This document shows, piece by piece, positions 8,028 to 16,869 of a stretch of DNA of 20,835 nucleotides. Where the stretch lies: contig JAJRTX010000132.1 of the NCBI GenBank assembly GCA_021545665.1, positions 1 through 20,835 on the forward strand. Direction: 5' to 3'. The notes below the pieces were generated by a model. The model saw nothing but the letters and a program-made list of their open reading frames with translations. It did not search any database and had not been told where the DNA came from. The DNA comes from Zetaproteobacteria bacterium (GTDB lineage: Bacteria > Pseudomonadota > Zetaproteobacteria > Mariprofundales > Mariprofundaceae). The first letter of the stretch is position 1. Each line of letters opens with the position of its first letter. A program made the translations under genes and the position numbers.

Positions 8028-8521
8028 AAACAGCTTACATTGCTCTTGGGGGGAATGTCGGAGAGGTTGAGGCTTGTTTCATTCAGGCGCGTAAAGAGCT
8101 TCATGCTTTGCCAAAGACGCAGGTCACAGCATCCTCCCTGCTGTATCAAACACCACCACTTGGCCCTGCCGGACAAACAGATTACCGTAATGCGGTGCTT
8201 GAGGTAGAAACTGATTTGCAGCCCCTGACCTTGCTTGATGCACTTCAGAATATAGAAAATCGACATGGCCGCTTACGCAATATGCATTGGGGGCCGCGTA
8301 CTCTTGATCTGGATATTCTGGCCGTGGATTCACTCATAGTCGATACAGAACACCTGCAACTGCCGCACCCGCATTTGCAAAACCGCCAGTTTACCCTGCG
8401 CCCACTATGCGACATCGCTCCAAACTGGCAACATCCACGATCAGGAAAGTCGGTAGCACTGCTATTGCAGGAATTGCTGACAACAGGAGAACCGCCATTG
8501 GCAAAGGGGATGAAATGGTGA
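8018..8521 (+). CDS. folK: 2-amino-4-hydroxy-6-hydroxymethyldihydropteridine pyrophosphokinase
   Basis: HPPK transfers pyrophosphate from ATP to 6-hydroxymethyl-7,8-dihydropterin, the step before dihydropteroate synthase in folate synthesis; cytoplasmic. The start motif YIALGGNVG, the pterin-loop region SSLLYQTPPLGPAGQTDYRNAV, the family signature WGPRTLDLDIL and LPHPHLQNRQFTLRPL are all present. Length is 167 residues, normal for the family (about 160). The ATG at 8018 has GGAG 7 bases upstream; an alternative ATG at 8024, which exactly overlaps the previous stop, would be two residues shorter. The gene overlaps the end of the gamma-glutamyltransferase gene and runs into the deoxynucleoside kinase gene. 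No other folate gene is in the window. Confidence 0.95.
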   Translation: MGMKTAYIALGGNVGEVEACFIQARKELHALPKTQVTASSLLYQTPPLGPAGQTDYRNAVLEVETDLQPLTLLDALQNIENRHGRLRNMHWGPRTLDLDILAVDSLIVDTEHLQLPHPHLQNRQFTLRPLCDIAPNWQHPRSGKSVALLLQELLTTGEPPLAKGMKW

Positions 8522-9174
8522 AACACATGGGAAGAGGATCTCTGGATCAATGTCATATTGCTGTGGAAGGTGCTATAGGAGTCGGCAAAACTACCTTATG
8601 CCGGAAACTTGCTGACTATCTCGGCTCAGCTGCATTTTTTGAACAAGTAGATGATAATCCGTTTATCGAACTTTTTTACCAGGATCCTGCGCGCCATGCG
8701 CTTTCAGTACAATTATCCTTCCTGTTTTCGCGCCTGAAGCACTGGCAAGGTTTGCACCAGCAAAATTTATTTTCACAGGGCGTAATTAGTGATTATATCT
8801 TTGCCAAGGATAGAATTTTTGCCACCGTCACTTTATCAGATGAAGAGCTTGCGCTGTATGATCAGGTTGCAAACCTTGTGAGTGTGGATATACCAAAGCC
8901 TGATCTGGTCATCTATCTTCAATCCGATCCGAAAGTAATCATGAGCCGCATCCGTAACCGTAACCGGCCCATGGAGCGCGGTCTCAAAACAGACTACCTG
9001 CAAAAGATTATTGCCGCCTATGATCAATTTTTTTTCCATTATCAGGAAACGCCGCTGCTGATTGTACAAACCGACCGAATGAACTTTGTTGATAATGAAG
9101 ATGCCGTTGCCGCGATGATTGAGCGTATCGGCAGCATGCAATCGCAGACTGAATTCTGGGCCGATCACACATAA
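8515..9174 (+). CDS. Deoxynucleoside kinase (deoxyadenosine/deoxycytidine kinase family)
   Basis: Phosphorylates a deoxynucleoside to its 5'-monophosphate for dNTP salvage; cytoplasmic. The P-loop GAIGVGKTT is at residues 19-27. It is followed by EQVDDNPFIELFYQDP (substrate-site Glu region), QLSFLFSRLKHW, SDYIFAKDRIFA (catalytic region with DR), DLVIYLQSDP, and a lid with RNRNRPMERG. Length is 219 residues, usual for bacterial dNKs. The start at 8515 lies 4 bases after AAAGGGGA and overlaps the folK stop; longer upstream readings would only copy folK sequence in another frame. folK followed by such a kinase is an arrangement I recall from other proteobacteria, there often followed by panBC, which are absent here. 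Which base it prefers cannot be told. Confidence 0.88.
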   Translation: MVKHMGRGSLDQCHIAVEGAIGVGKTTLCRKLADYLGSAAFFEQVDDNPFIELFYQDPARHALSVQLSFLFSRLKHWQGLHQQNLFSQGVISDYIFAKDRIFATVTLSDEELALYDQVANLVSVDIPKPDLVIYLQSDPKVIMSRIRNRNRPMERGLKTDYLQKIIAAYDQFFFHYQETPLLIVQTDRMNFVDNEDAVAAMIERIGSMQSQTEFWADHT

Positions 9175-9380
9175 TTCTGAAAGCAACAGTTAGCCGCTTC
9201 ATTCTGATGCCAGGTTATTAACATCTATTTATTGACTACAATTTTACGACTCTCCTGCCGGGCAAGTCGCACTACGTGGAAAATCGCACATTTTCGGTAG
9301 CACAGAAAGATCAAAGCGGCCATTCATCATTAAAACCGCTGAGCTCATAAGTCCGGGTTTCAGATCAGACTGAGGAAATG

Positions 9381-10328
9381 CTACTCGTATAGACTGGAGA
9401 CTGAGCGACCATCGTAAACGCGGGTGATGGCCTCACCAAGCAGAGGTGCAATAGCTATCAGGCGTACTTTACCAGTATTCATGATGTGCTCCGGTTGAAA
9501 AATGCTGTCTGTAATCACCAGTTCATGCAGCTTTGAAACTGTAATACGTTCAGCAGCCGGGCCTGAGAGTACGCCGTGAGAAGCATAAGCACTAACTTTG
9601 GTTGCCCCTCGTTCAAGCAGAGCGTCAACGGCACCGCAAAGGGTTCCGGCAGTATCAACGATATCATCAATCAGGATGCAGTGTTTGCCTTCAACATCAC
9701 CAATAATATTCATCACTTTAGCAACATTGGGTGCGGGGCGGCGTTTGTCGACGATGGCCATATCCACATGCAATCGATTGGCCAATGCGCGTGCACGGAT
9801 CACGCCACCAACATCAGGAGATACAATCATCACATCGTCCAGACTATTGCTTTCTTCAATGTCCTTGGCAAATAACGGCACAGCAAAAATATTATCGACT
9901 GGAATATCAAAAAAGCCCTGAATCTGTGCGGCATGCAGATCCATGGTTAAAACACGTGTTGCGCCTGAACGGGTAATCATATCAGCAACCAGTTTGGCCG
10001 AAATCGGTGTGCGTCCGGCACTTTTGCGATCCTGGCGCGCATAGCCAAAATATGGGATCACAGCACATATATTTCGAGCCGAGGCACGTTTGGCCGCATC
10101 ATTAAAAATAAGCAGTTCCATCAGATTATCATTGGCGGGTGCTGATGTACTCTGAATGAAGAAAACATCCAGTCCGCGAATAGTTTCCTTAACCTGAAGA
10201 AATATTTCACCATCTGAAAAACGCCGGATATAGATATCACCCTGCGGCAGATCAATGTGACCACATATCTCTCGACTGAGAGGAGGATTAGAGGTGCCGG
10301 AAAAAAGCCTTAGCTTTTCAAGGATCAT
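9381..10328 (-). CDS. prs: Ribose-phosphate pyrophosphokinase (PRPP synthetase)
   Basis: Makes phosphoribosyl pyrophosphate from ribose 5-phosphate and ATP, feeding purine, pyrimidine, histidine, tryptophan and NAD synthesis. Starting at the ATG at 10328 (MILEKLRLFSG) gives 315 residues, the standard length; an in-frame ATG at 10358 would add ten residues with no homology. Signatures: YIRRFSDGEIFLQV, YFGYARQDRKSAGRTPISAK, DLHAAQIQGFFDIPVDN, SPDVGGVIRARALA and the PRPP-binding loop CILIDDIVDTAGTL. AGGAG lies 10 bases upstream. It is the last gene of a minus-strand operon, behind tRNA-Gln, and also has a candidate promoter of its own. It ends convergently with the deoxynucleoside kinase gene; no clear terminator is visible in the 206-base gap. 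Confidence 0.97.
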   Translation of the reverse strand: MILEKLRLFSGTSNPPLSREICGHIDLPQGDIYIRRFSDGEIFLQVKETIRGLDVFFIQSTSAPANDNLMELLIFNDAAKRASARNICAVIPYFGYARQDRKSAGRTPISAKLVADMITRSGATRVLTMDLHAAQIQGFFDIPVDNIFAVPLFAKDIEESNSLDDVMIVSPDVGGVIRARALANRLHVDMAIVDKRRPAPNVAKVMNIIGDVEGKHCILIDDIVDTAGTLCGAVDALLERGATKVSAYASHGVLSGPAAERITVSKLHELVITDSIFQPEHIMNTGKVRLIAIAPLLGEAITRVYDGRSVSSLYE

Positions 10329-10372
10329 AGTGTGATCACTCCTATTATCATGAAACAAAACAATCCATGAGC

Positions 10373-10401
10373 ATTATGCGAACAGGATGTATACTTCACA
10401 A
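10373..10401 (-). promoter_or_regulatory. Candidate promoter of prs
   Basis: On the minus strand TTGTGA (10401-10396), 17-base spacer, CATAAT (10378-10373), ending 44 bases before the prs ATG. The -10 matches 5 of 6 and the -35 4 of 6. Placed between tRNA-Gln and prs, it would let prs be transcribed apart from the lolB operon. Confidence 0.4.
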
Positions 10402-10453
10402 GCAAACCATTATCGCAAGCTTGCATGCTGGCCCAGGAATCTGTCAGGCTAAC

Positions 10454-10528
10454 TGGCTGGGACGGCAGGATTCGAACCTGCGCATGACGGGATCAAAACC
10501 CGCTGCCTTACCGCTTGGCTACGTCCCA
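10454..10528 (-). tRNA. tRNA-Gln (anticodon TTG)
   Basis: A complete 75-base tRNA read on the minus strand. The acceptor arm pairs TGGGACG with CGTCCCA (U1-A72 as in other tRNA-Gln). The D arm region is GCCAAGCGGTAAGGC. The anticodon stem GCGGG/CCCGT encloses the loop TTTTGAT with anticodon TTG. The T arm is GCAGG-TTCGAAT-CCTGC, and discriminator G is followed by an encoded CCA. It lies between ispE and prs, the same place as in pseudomonads. Its first ten bases overlap the end of ispE. Confidence 0.97.
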
Positions 10529-11385
10529 AAACTGTCTATCTGTACCGGATGGAGTGCGACAATTTCTCCTACATGTGTCCAACTGGCCAGCTTTTGCTGT
10601 CGTAATTTTCTGGCTATGGCTCTGGCCTGTTTCGCTTCATCAAACAAAGCCGCACAAGCCGAACCGCTGCCACTCATCCATGCTAACTCAGTCTGCTGGC
10701 GCATACAGTCCAGTAATCTCCTCACATCCGGATTCAGGCTACAAGCACTGGCTTCAAGATCGTTGCTGCCAAGGCTTGCTGAGTCGCGGCGCATGGTATC
10801 CAGAGCCCCAGATGGGGTCAATGTATGATCAAAATTGTCAAAATGGCGGAATACATCTACAGTAGACAGACCGCTACCTGGCCAGGCCAGTAACAGCGTC
10901 TGTTTGGGCAACAGGCCAGAATAATCTACCAGCTTTTCACCAATACCATGGGCCAGGCTGGCTCTGCCGTACAGGAAGCAGGGAATATCTGCTCCAAACA
11001 GAGTTGCAAATTCAATCAAGTCTTCAATACTGATATGGGTATTCCATATATGATTTGCCGCCAGCAGAGCTGTTGCGGCATCTGAAGAACCGCCGCCAAG
11101 GCCGGATTTCTCTGGCAATTTCTTCTCAATATGAACAGCCAGACCCTGTTGAACATGATGTTTTATTCTAAAGGCCTGAAGCAGTTTAAATACCAGGTTT
11201 CTTTCATCTGAAAGATGTGGCTGCGAACAGCTAACTTGAAGCGAATCACAAGCTTTGATATATAGTTCATCACAAACTTGAGTAAAAGCAAAAGCTGTCT
11301 CCAGTTCATGCATGCCATTGCTACGCCTGCCTGTAATATGCAGATACAGATTAATTTTTGCCGGTGCGGGCAGAGTTATACCCAT
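10519..11385 (-). CDS. ispE: 4-diphosphocytidyl-2-C-methyl-D-erythritol kinase
   Basis: GHMP-family kinase that phosphorylates CDP-methylerythritol in the MEP pathway of isoprenoid synthesis; cytoplasmic. The N-terminal PAPAKINLYLHITGRR contains the catalytic Lys10. The ATP loop PEKSGLGGGSSDAA spans about 91-104, and the catalytic Asp is probably Asp134 in FGADIPCFLYG. The C-terminal motif WMSGSGSACAALF is typical. Length is 288 residues, as usual. The usual YHEL after the first motif reads MHEL. The ATG overlaps the lolB stop by one base (TAATG). The last residues FGT and the stop TAG are encoded by the first ten bases of tRNA-Gln, so RNase P cleavage of the shared transcript would remove the stop codon. 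Confidence 0.96.
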   Translation of the reverse strand: MGITLPAPAKINLYLHITGRRSNGMHELETAFAFTQVCDELYIKACDSLQVSCSQPHLSDERNLVFKLLQAFRIKHHVQQGLAVHIEKKLPEKSGLGGGSSDAATALLAANHIWNTHISIEDLIEFATLFGADIPCFLYGRASLAHGIGEKLVDYSGLLPKQTLLLAWPGSGLSTVDVFRHFDNFDHTLTPSGALDTMRRDSASLGSNDLEASACSLNPDVRRLLDCMRQQTELAWMSGSGSACAALFDEAKQARAIARKLRQQKLASWTHVGEIVALHPVQIDSFGT

Positions 11386-11930
11386 TATTGAATAATGAGC
11401 GTGGCCTGTCGACCATGTTTGATATCAGTCAGGGAAAGTTTTTGTCTGCTTGCCTGCCAATGCACACGAATAATATTACCTGATTCTCTGCTTTCCCATG
11501 TGTCATCATTTTTCCATTTAAAATGGGCAGGCATATTGCCCAATAAAATACTGGCCAACTGCTGTGGCGGCACAACAATTCCCATCTCTGTCAGTTTTTG
11601 TTGTCCAATGATCTTCCAGTTTGGATGTTTATTGTCACGCACCTGAATCTTCTCATGCTGCCATTTCAATTGAACCACCATATTTGTGGCTGCATGGGTA
11701 AAGCGCACCTTGCCCCGTTCGGCAGTTTCAGCCTGCCATTTCAGCAAAACCTGCCAGCGCCGTGCCCGCTCAATCACAATCAGCCGGCCGGAGAAATCGT
11801 GATAAGGCCCAATCTCGGATTGCAGACTGGCCGGACGCTGCCCGTCCGGCGCAGTAGCACAGGAGGAAAGGCTTAGTAAAAGGACAACTATCAGGCTCGT
11901 GGAAAAGGGAGAGTTGCCGAATAAAGTCAT
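11385..11930 (-). CDS. lolB: Outer-membrane lipoprotein insertion protein LolB
   Basis: Receives lipoproteins from the periplasmic carrier LolA and inserts them into the outer membrane. A lipoprotein signal peptide ends in LSSC with lipidated Cys24. The mature part has the LolB-like beta-fold pattern: FSGRLIVIERARRWQVLLKW, then GKVRFTHAATNMVVQLKW, and a central ELTEMGI-like segment before LASILLGNMP. Length of 181 residues fits (E. coli 207). Sequence similarity alone would be modest, but position directly before ispE and after a TPR lipoprotein gene is the classic lolB locus. It overlaps the TPR gene by four bases (ATGA). Confidence 0.85.
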   Translation of the reverse strand: MTLFGNSPFSTSLIVVLLLSLSSCATAPDGQRPASLQSEIGPYHDFSGRLIVIERARRWQVLLKWQAETAERGKVRFTHAATNMVVQLKWQHEKIQVRDNKHPNWKIIGQQKLTEMGIVVPPQQLASILLGNMPAHFKWKNDDTWESRESGNIIRVHWQASRQKLSLTDIKHGRQATLIIQ

Positions 11931-13660
11931 TTAGATTCTTTCAGACCTTCGGAAATTTTCTGCTTTAGCAGGGCGGGGTTCTCGGATTCCAACTCAATAG
12001 ATTTCTGCCAGGCATTACGTGCAGCCTTTTTATCGCCTGTTCCCCATAAAATATCACCAAAATGTTCAAACATAACGGCATCATCGGTAATGATTCCCAG
12101 AGCTTTCTTCTGTGTGCGCAGGGCTTCGATATAATTACCATTTTTGTAATAGACCCAGGCCAGTGAATCCATGTAGTAGCCATCATCAGGCTTATGCACA
12201 AGGGCACGTTTAATCAGAGCCTCTGCCTGCTGTAATTGAATCCCCTGCACCGCGTAGGTATAGCCCAGAAAATTCAATGCCTCAGCATGTTTGGGATTGC
12301 GAGCAAGAATGCGCTTGAGCATCGCTTCGGCTTGCTTGTAATTTTTAAAATGATCGAATGCCACAGCTCGATTGAGTAGCAGTTGCTCAGGCACTTTCTT
12401 CAAAGCAAGAACGATTTCACTTTCATCCAGTAGTAACTGAAATTTTTCCTGATTGATACGAACCGAAGATAACATTAAATGCGCATCCAGATGTTTGGGA
12501 GCCTTCTTCAGGATACCTCTGAGCCGCTTTTCAGCTGCACCGATATTATTCTGGTGAAAATCCATACCGGCCAATCGAATCTGTGCATCGGCAAACAGAG
12601 GCGAATCTTTTTTAATAAGTACATACGTTTGGCGAGCTTCATCATCCCGTTTCTGAGCCTCAAGGCTGGCAGCCAGATAAAAACGGTTATTATTATTAGG
12701 CCGGGTTTCAAACAGTTTGCGAAAAGTATCTTCAGCCAGCTTATATTCCTTATATTGTAGATAGAGCAGACCAAGTGTTTGCAAAACAGAAGGGTCATTA
12801 CCAGTTTGTGTGGCCATATTGCGATAAACGAGAATCGCCTCCGCCACTCTGTTTTGCTGTGTCAAAAATCTACCCAGAGCATTGCCGACAGATAGAGAAT
12901 CAGGATGGTCATCAAGAAAATCACGCAGTACTTTTTCAGCCAACTCCTGTTTATTTTCATTGATGGCAATCGAACTGAGCATCAATATCGGAGTCTCATC
13001 GTTCGGAGCCAGTTCCCGCATACGCTGCAGAGATGATTTTGCCCCGTCCGTATCGCCCTTATTGATGAATAGTTGAGCCTGTAACAATCTGAATTCAGAA
13101 GTATCTTTGGTATGAATCGCTTCATAGATAGCTACAAGTGCTTCATCAATGCGTTTCTGACTGGATAAAACCCTGACCTGAAGATTACGGGCCGCTATGT
13201 TTGCCGGATGTTTTTTGAGGAACAAATCCAGTGTGGCAAGTGCCTCATCCATATTGCTTTTGCCTACCTGTGTCCGGGCCTTCAGGAGGCTCAAGTGTTC
13301 AAGCTGCTCGGATGTCAAATCCTTGTTTTTAAACAAGTCATCAATATGTGTTATCGCCTTGTCAAACTTTGCCCCATGCAGCAGCAACTTGATCAGTTGT
13401 AGCCGGGGCGTAACAGCAGATGGATCTTTCTTGACCAATGCTTCCAGCAATTCGACAGCAAGCACCGGATTGCCATCTTTCATCGCATTCTGGGCAGCCA
13501 AAAAAAGAAACGGGGACGTCATCTCGCTCATGGGTCGACTTTGTACAGTAGCAGTCTTATTCTCATCTGGGTTAGCAGTGGATTTCTTAGGTACACAGGC
13601 TGTTAAAGCCAGCATAGAGATGAGAAGAATCGACACTATAAATGCTCTAATTATACTCAC
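11927..13660 (-). CDS. TPR-repeat lipoprotein of the lolB locus
   Basis: Large tetratricopeptide-repeat protein of 577 residues, probably a periplasm-facing outer-membrane lipoprotein: signal peptide MSIIRAFIVSILLISMLALTAC (shown in two parts: MSIIRAFIVSI, LLISMLALTAC) with lipidated Cys22. Roughly a dozen TPR-like helix pairs run from about residue 45 to the end. The best preserved are near the C-terminus: AEALNFLGYTYA, DDGYYMDSLAWVYYKNGNY and MFEHFGDILWGTGDKKAARN. This tail is typical of the TPR protein encoded directly upstream of lolB in pseudomonads. Its role is probably scaffolding of envelope proteins, but no specific function is known to me. The start is GTG, overlapping the JAMM gene stop by four bases (GTGA), with GGAG 8 bases upstream inside a small hairpin. 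Confidence 0.88.
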   Translation of the reverse strand: MSIIRAFIVSILLISMLALTACVPKKSTANPDENKTATVQSRPMSEMTSPFLFLAAQNAMKDGNPVLAVELLEALVKKDPSAVTPRLQLIKLLLHGAKFDKAITHIDDLFKNKDLTSEQLEHLSLLKARTQVGKSNMDEALATLDLFLKKHPANIAARNLQVRVLSSQKRIDEALVAIYEAIHTKDTSEFRLLQAQLFINKGDTDGAKSSLQRMRELAPNDETPILMLSSIAINENKQELAEKVLRDFLDDHPDSLSVGNALGRFLTQQNRVAEAILVYRNMATQTGNDPSVLQTLGLLYLQYKEYKLAEDTFRKLFETRPNNNNRFYLAASLEAQKRDDEARQTYVLIKKDSPLFADAQIRLAGMDFHQNNIGAAEKRLRGILKKAPKHLDAHLMLSSVRINQEKFQLLLDESEIVLALKKVPEQLLLNRAVAFDHFKNYKQAEAMLKRILARNPKHAEALNFLGYTYAVQGIQLQQAEALIKRALVHKPDDGYYMDSLAWVYYKNGNYIEALRTQKKALGIITDDAVMFEHFGDILWGTGDKKAARNAWQKSIELESENPALLKQKISEGLKESK

Positions 13661-14163
13661 GATATTGTCTCCACAATCAAGGCTTCCCGGAAGCGTTTAC
13701 CCTCAGCATTAAGCGTCCAGCATCGAACTTCCACAGCTTTACCGTTGCAAATACTGATAATGGGGTAAGCAAAACCTTCCCATGCACTGGTTAGATCGGT
13801 CGGTGATGGTTTGGCAGGGCAATCCGGATGTGAATGATATACTCCGATAATTTCAGACCCTGTGCCACGCAATTCCCGGTCAATAGACTGGTATGCTGCC
13901 GGGTCGAGATGAAACCGGTCGGCAGCACGCTCTGTATTCAGATTGGCAACGGGCCTGAATTGCTGAATATTCCAGTCGCCATCGTTGATTGTGCCAATCA
14001 ACAACCCACAAACTTCCAGGGGATAGCCTGTTTCAGCCACCCGGCGTAAATCACTCAGGTTTTTCGCTGAAATATGCAGCTTTTCATTCGTCAATGCTTC
14101 ATCAAACACCGCAAGGTAGTCAGGACTGCGGAAACGCTCAGGCTCAATTAATGTAGTTATCAA
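13657..14163 (-). CDS. JAMM/MPN+ metallopeptidase (Prok-JAB, M67 family)
   Basis: Predicted zinc-dependent isopeptidase-like enzyme of the JAB1/MPN/Mov34 fold, 168 residues, cytoplasmic (no signal peptide). The full JAMM motif is present: Glu50 in PLEVCGLLIG, His110 and His112 in HSHPDCPAKPS, Ser120 and Asp123 in PSPTD. An N-terminal part of about 28 residues precedes the fold. Bacterial relatives release ThiS/MoaD/CysO-like sulphur carriers or trim other tails; no ubiquitin-like partner is encoded nearby, so the substrate is unknown. The start is TTG, 6 bases after GGAGA; an ATG slightly upstream is in another frame and soon stops. It is the first gene of the TPR-lolB-ispE operon and overlaps the TPR gene by four bases. 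Confidence 0.88.
   Translation of the reverse strand: MITTLIEPERFRSPDYLAVFDEALTNEKLHISAKNLSDLRRVAETGYPLEVCGLLIGTINDGDWNIQQFRPVANLNTERAADRFHLDPAAYQSIDRELRGTGSEIIGVYHSHPDCPAKPSPTDLTSAWEGFAYPIISICNGKAVEVRCWTLNAEGKRFREALIVETIS
13664..13677 (-). promoter_or_regulatory. Ribosome binding site inside a hairpin loop (TPR gene)
   Basis: ATTGT-GGAG-ACAAT: a 5-bp inverted repeat whose four-base loop is exactly the Shine-Dalgarno core of the TPR gene, 8 bases before its GTG. The stem is AU-rich and weak. Confidence 0.45.
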
Positions 14164-14188
14164 ATGGGTTCTCCATCACTTTCACGCA

Positions 14189-14216
14189 AGACTATCGCTT
14201 ACCGGTAGCTTGCCAA
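14189..14216 (-). promoter_or_regulatory. Possible promoter of the JAMM-TPR-lolB-ispE operon
   Basis: Minus strand TTGGCA (14216-14211), 16-base spacer, TAGTCT (14194-14189), just after the rpsI terminator and 25 bases before the TTG start. The -35 matches 5 of 6 but the -10 only 3 of 6. A promoter is expected here because a strong terminator lies immediately upstream. Confidence 0.3.
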
Positions 14217-14231
14217 CTGCTCATTACGTTT

Positions 14232-14267
14232 AAAAAAACAAAAAAGGGAAGGCCGAAGCCCTCCCTT
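14232..14267 (-). terminator. Rho-independent terminator of rplM-rpsI
   Basis: Minus strand AAGGGAGGGC, loop TTCG, GCCTTCCCTT: a 10-bp stem with one G-T pair and a stable UUCG tetraloop, followed by TTTTTTGTTTTTTT (overlapping the stem's end). It starts 24 bases after the rpsI stop. Confidence 0.93.
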
Positions 14268-14290
14268 GTAAAATGTAAACAATCTGAAAC

Positions 14291-14683
14291 TTAACGTTTC
14301 GAAAACTGTGGAGCTTTACGCGCTTTTTTCAAACCAGCCTTCTTGCGTTCAACTTTACGGGCATCACGGGTCAGAAAACCGCCAGCTTTCAAGGATGGGC
14401 GCAGCCCTGAATCATATTCAAGCAATGCACGGGCAATACCATGACGAATTGCCCCTGCCTGACCGGAAATACCACCGCCAAAAACGTTGACACGGATATC
14501 AATACGACCGGAGAGCTGCGTTTCAGTCAGAGGCAAAATAGCCTGCTGACGGATAATCTCAACTGGAAAGTAGTTATCCAGTTCACGACCATTGACGGTT
14601 ATTTTACCCTGGCCGGGTTGGAGCATAACTCGGGCTACACTGCGTTTACGTCGGCCTGTGCCGCGATAAAATGTTTCTGCCAT
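14291..14683 (-). CDS. rpsI: 30S ribosomal protein S9
   Basis: Small-subunit ribosomal protein whose C-terminal tail reaches the P-site tRNA. Length of 130 residues equals the E. coli protein. The N-terminal [17 protein letters not shown], internal [21 protein letters not shown] and C-terminal [12 protein letters not shown] (conserved basic tail ending in Lys-Arg) are diagnostic. AGAGGAAG lies 5 bases upstream of the ATG. It is cotranscribed with rplM, 29 bases downstream of it, and followed by a strong terminator. Confidence 0.98.
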   Translation of the reverse strand: MAETFYRGTGRRKRSVARVMLQPGQGKITVNGRELDNYFPVEIIRQQAILPLTETQLSGRIDIRVNVFGGGISGQAGAIRHGIARALLEYDSGLRPSLKAGGFLTRDARKVERKKAGLKKARKAPQFSKR

Positions 14684-14712
14684 TTTTTCTTCCTCTTAAA
14701 TCTAATCTGCGA

Positions 14713-15144
14713 CTAATTCAGTTTCATTGTTTCAGGCTGCTGCGCTGTATGAGGATGCTTCTCACCAGCATAAACCTTTAGCTTTTTCAGCATGGAGCGG
14801 CCCAACGGGCCTTTCGGCATCATGCCTTTAACAGCCAATTCAATAATGCGTTCCGGGAATCTTTCACGTTGCTTTTCCAGCGTAATACTCTTCAATCCGC
14901 CTGCATAACCAGAATGACGATAATAAATTTTATCGCTTTCCTTGTTGCCGGTAACGCGAATCTTTTCAGCATTAATGACAATAACATGATCGCCACAATC
15001 AGCATGCGGTGAATACTGTGGACGATGTTTACCGCGTAGTACAGTAGCAATTTGAGTTGCAACACGGCCAAGAACAAGATCATTGGCATCTACAATGTAC
15101 CATTTGCGCTCTATGTCGCCGGGGCGAACTGTCCAAGTGTTCAT
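14713..15144 (-). CDS. rplM: 50S ribosomal protein L13
   Basis: Early-assembling large-subunit protein that binds 23S rRNA. Length of 143 residues is standard (142 in E. coli). Signatures: [62 protein letters not shown] and [20 protein letters not shown] lies 6 bases before the ATG. First gene of the rplM-rpsI operon, with a near-consensus promoter and a structured leader upstream. In E. coli L13 represses its own operon; similar control here is an inference. Confidence 0.98.
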   Translation of the reverse strand: MNTWTVRPGDIERKWYIVDANDLVLGRVATQIATVLRGKHRPQYSPHADCGDHVIVINAEKIRVTGNKESDKIYYRHSGYAGGLKSITLEKQRERFPERIIELAVKGMMPKGPLGRSMLKKLKVYAGEKHPHTAQQPETMKLN

Positions 15145-15166
15145 ATGTTTCTCCAGTATTACGATT

Positions 15167-16835
<1,669 letters not shown>

Positions 16836-16869
16836 TTCCAATTCTGAATAACGTGGTGGTAAGAAAATA

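Noticed and set aside
9175..9380. Terminator or promoter in the convergent gap between the deoxynucleoside kinase and prs
   Set aside because: TTGACT at 9232 has no -10 partner; the inverted repeat GAAAAT/ATTTTC (9279-9295) is AT-rich without a T-tract; AGCGG/CCGCT has a 16-base loop. Nothing convincing remains.
10415..10424. Palindrome GCAAGCTTGC upstream of prs
   Set aside because: Single short palindrome with no second copy or neighbouring regulator; could be chance.
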